From the NCBI RefSeq assembly GCF_020595055.1, contig NZ_JAJDOO010000005.1, positions 1 to 64,000 of the forward strand: DNA of 64,000 nucleotides. The letters are read 5' to 3'. The translations under genes were made by a program, and so were the position numbers. A model generated the notes under the pieces. The model worked only from the letters and a program-made list of their open reading frames with translations, did no database searches and was not told the origin of the DNA. The DNA comes from Desulfosporosinus shakirovi (GTDB taxonomy: Bacteria > Bacillota > Desulfitobacteriia > Desulfitobacteriales > Desulfitobacteriaceae). Positions 62,249 through 64,000 of the stretch are shown here, piece by piece (position 1 is the stretch's first letter; the number at the start of each line of letters is the position of its first letter).

Positions 62249-62330
62249 ACAAGTTCCTCCATTGGCAATATTCTTAATTACATTATAGCAAAGAAGGAAA
62301 CTCTAACCCATATTCTATACGAGCTTTTCG

Positions 62331-62482
62331 GCGAACTCGCTTTAGCTTAAAGCAGAACATCGTAGCTTCGGTGACGAAAGTCCCCAATACGATAGTCTCC
62401 AATGGAGACTATCGCCGAAGCACACAGCCCGTAACGAATACTATTGTGCTGAGGATAGACTGGGTCTTCTTAGAATTTGATT
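62331..62482 (+). repeat. Dispersed structured repeat upstream of the regulator gene
   Basis: GCGAACTCGCTTTAGCTTAA opens it. The 5' helix is GCTTTA/TAAAGC, different bases from the other copies but paired. Outer stem GCTTCGG/CCGAAGC encloses the hairpin CGATAGTCTCC/GGAGACTATCG. Relative to the 42377 copy, one base pair in that hairpin is changed on both sides (C-G to G-C). The GCCGCC hairpin is missing. Confidence 0.75.
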
Positions 62483-62494
62483 AATCATAAAAAT

Positions 62495-62530
62495 AAGACC
62501 CCGAATCACTATTCCAGTAGTTCGAGGTTG
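62495..62530 (-). terminator. Probable terminator after the DapA-family gene
   Basis: Minus strand CCTCGAA...TTCGGGG, one mismatch, followed by TCTTATTTTT. It lies about 60 bases past the stop. Confidence 0.6.
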
Positions 62531-62587
62531 ATAATCTATTATGTTCATTAATGGACTGCAGTCTTCTGCAGTCTGCTATGGAAAAAA

Positions 62588-63481
62588 TTACGCCGAAACA
62601 AGGTTTTTAGCCTTTTCCAAAATAACAGCCAATTCTTTTCTTTCTTGTTCTCCTAAAGACAGCAATGGCCTGCGAAGTTCTCCGCCATAGAGTCCCTGCA
62701 TTTCGAGTGCAGCCTTTAAACCTGCAACACCCCAACGTGTTGTTACTGCTTGATTGATATCCAGCAGTCTGAGCTGGAGTCCCTTAGCTTGATGATGCTT
62801 TCCAGCCAGCACAAGTTCATGAATTTCCGCACATTCATTGGGTAATACGTTAGCTAAAGCAAGAGTTCCTCCTGCAGCTCCCAGTGCTAAGCTGGGATAA
62901 AGAAAACTTGCAGACCCGGCAAAAACAGCAAACTCAGAAGAAGTAGCATTAATGATCTCTGCAATCTGCACAATATTGCCGCCAGAATCCTTAATCCCGA
63001 TAATATTGGGATGTTTGGCTAACTCAGCGACTAGTTTGGAGGAAAGATTAATTCCAGAGTTCCCTGGCATATTGTACAGAATAATGGGGATGGGACTCTC
63101 ATCAGCCACTTCAATGTAGAATTTCTTGTTCAATTCATCTGTCATAGCTCTTTTATAATAATTTGGACTTAAGACTAAGGCTGCTGCAGCTCCAGCTTGC
63201 GCAGCATATTTCGTCGATTCGATGGTTTCTTTAGTCGATTCACATCCGGTTCCAGCTATGACGGGTTTTCTACCCTTGGATAATTTACAAACAGCGCTGA
63301 TTGACTTTCTTTTTTCCTCAGGACTCAAGACTATAAATTCTCCGTTAGAACCCAAAACTACAATTCCAGACAATTTAGACTCCAGCCAAAACGTCATATT
63401 ATCTGCTAATTTACCTAAAGCTAGTTCATCATTTTGAAAGACCGACGGGATAGGAGCATATATTCCCTGCAGATTAAACAA
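62588..63481 (-). CDS. DapA-family (dihydrodipicolinate synthase/N-acetylneuraminate lyase) aldolase
   Basis: A 297-residue class I aldolase-fold protein. The Schiff-base lysine is in GIKDSGGN near residue 163, the catalytic tyrosine in PIILYNMPGNSG near 137, and GSNGEF near 43 is the substrate-binding motif. The genuine lysine-pathway DapA has no need of a TctA neighbour, so a 2-keto acid aldolase or lyase for an imported acid is more likely. TTG start with GGGGGTTAG upstream. Confidence 0.88.
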   Translation of the reverse strand: MFNLQGIYAPIPSVFQNDELALGKLADNMTFWLESKLSGIVVLGSNGEFIVLSPEEKRKSISAVCKLSKGRKPVIAGTGCESTKETIESTKYAAQAGAAAALVLSPNYYKRAMTDELNKKFYIEVADESPIPIILYNMPGNSGINLSSKLVAELAKHPNIIGIKDSGGNIVQIAEIINATSSEFAVFAGSASFLYPSLALGAAGGTLALANVLPNECAEIHELVLAGKHHQAKGLQLRLLDINQAVTTRWGVAGLKAALEMQGLYGGELRRPLLSLGEQERKELAVILEKAKNLVSA

Positions 63482-63517
63482 AACTAACCCCCCCTAATAA
63501 ATATAGTAATTTTACAG

Positions 63518-64000
63518 TTACGCCATTCTACTCTTCTGGTAGGACTGAATTGCCTTCTTAATTAACGGATAAAAAATTGCTAAAATAGAAATACCTAAAA
63601 TGCTTCCGGAGACTGGTCTCGTGAAAAAGATCATGGGATTTCCGCCGGAGATAATCATAGACTGTCTGAGGGAAGTTTCCAGGAGAATCCCAAGGACTAA
63701 GGCTAAGACCATCGGTGCCGCAGGATAGTCCATCTTCTTCATGAAAAAACCTAAGGCTCCAAACCCTATGGTTAAACCGACATCAAACATGCTGTTATTC
63801 AAGCTGTAAGACCCAATCAAAATAAAGCTCATCACAGTTGCATTTAAAATCGGTCTCGGAACATTGAGAATCTTGATAAACAAGGGGACAGCAAGAATCG
63901 CTAATATTAACAGAAAGATGTTCCCAATATACATACTGCCAATAAGACCCCAGACAAAGTCCGGATTATGTTCAAAAAGCATAGGACCGGGTCTTAAGCC
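63518..64000 (-). CDS. tctA: Tripartite tricarboxylate transporter TctA-family permease (partial)
   Basis: The C-terminal 160 residues of a TctA-family large membrane subunit; the gene continues past the window edge, in frame at its 5' end (GLRPGPMLFEHNPDFVWGL). The family string GPMLFEHNPDFVWGL and MSYPLIKKAI-type C terminus fit. Tct/TTT systems import citrate, tricarballylate, phthalate and related acids with a binding protein (TctC). The open start means that length and the other subunits cannot be seen. Confidence 0.9.
   Translation of the reverse strand, partial: GLRPGPMLFEHNPDFVWGLIGSMYIGNIFLLILAILAVPLFIKILNVPRPILNATVMSFILIGSYSLNNSMFDVGLTIGFGALGFFMKKMDYPAAPMVLALVLGILLETSLRQSMIISGGNPMIFFTRPVSGSILGISILAIFYPLIKKAIQSYQKSRMA

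Noticed and set aside
62588-63481. Lysine-pathway dapA
   Set aside because: No lysine gene is nearby. TctA and a carboxylate-type regulator point to a catabolic aldolase or lyase.

Overview
The window reads as a chromosomal stretch of an anaerobic, sporulation-lineage Firmicute of the Desulfosporosinus/Desulfitobacterium type (class Clostridia, Peptococcaceae). This is an inference from moderate-to-low GC, strong AGGAGG-type ribosome binding sites with frequent TTG/GTG starts, many ferredoxin-like Fe-S proteins, an [FeFe]-hydrogenase of the HydABC type, UbiD/hydantoinase-type carboxylation genes and a CWB2/SH3 amidase. No tRNA, rRNA, CRISPR array, phage or intact transposase gene was seen.

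Layout. 1-7.8 kb: a chemoreceptor, a citrate synthase, a small membrane protein, a cyclic-di-AMP riboswitch with no gene behind it, a methanopterin-type cyclohydrolase (Mch) homologue, an HD-GYP phosphodiesterase, a CheY-like receiver and an XRE regulator. 7.9-11.1 kb: the agmatine-to-putrescine pair aguA-aguB, a 44-residue membrane peptide behind a strongly folded leader, and a small hypothetical gene. 11.1-17 kb: a ubiD-hyuA-hyuB operon behind a cobalamin riboswitch. 17-25.5 kb: a cell-wall amidase, ilvB-ilvN, a BenE-type transporter, a MutT-type Nudix enzyme and an MFS exporter. 25.5-31 kb: a methyltransferase/ABC exporter operon and a DUF2089/YvlD-type stress operon. 31-43 kb: gamma-carbonic-anhydrase fold protein, K+ channel, arginine-deiminase-like protein, panE, an ABC exporter with an SGNH hydrolase, aspartate 4-decarboxylase, a DUF438/hemerythrin/PAS sensor and a small ferredoxin.

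43-64 kb is the redox-rich part. A small ferredoxin gene has a textbook sigma-A promoter overlapped by a perfect 24-bp inverted repeat of CsoR-operator type. Next comes a CooF-like ferredoxin, a carbon-monoxide-dehydrogenase-like protein that keeps the B-cluster cysteines but appears to have lost every C-cluster ligand, an unknown CGHG protein, an FAD/NAD oxidoreductase and an IlvD/Edd dehydratase. Upstream of it, seven genes run on the minus strand from a sigma-54 promoter near 59.9 kb: a ferredoxin-domain protein and its small partner, an AbrB-type permease, an Ldh2-type dehydrogenase, and hydC-hydB-hydA. Its probable activator is the adjacent PrpR-type sigma-54 regulator; a DapA-family lyase/aldolase and a TctA permease (cut by the window edge) follow. 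My reading is an organic-acid catabolic module whose reductant is disposed of as H2.

A dispersed family of structured repeats (at least six, perhaps eight copies) runs through the window. Copies begin near GTGA, contain three to four hairpins, show compensatory base changes between copies, and tend to sit just after stop codons or in 5' leaders. They could be non-autonomous mobile elements or guide-RNA-type RNAs whose protein partner lies elsewhere.
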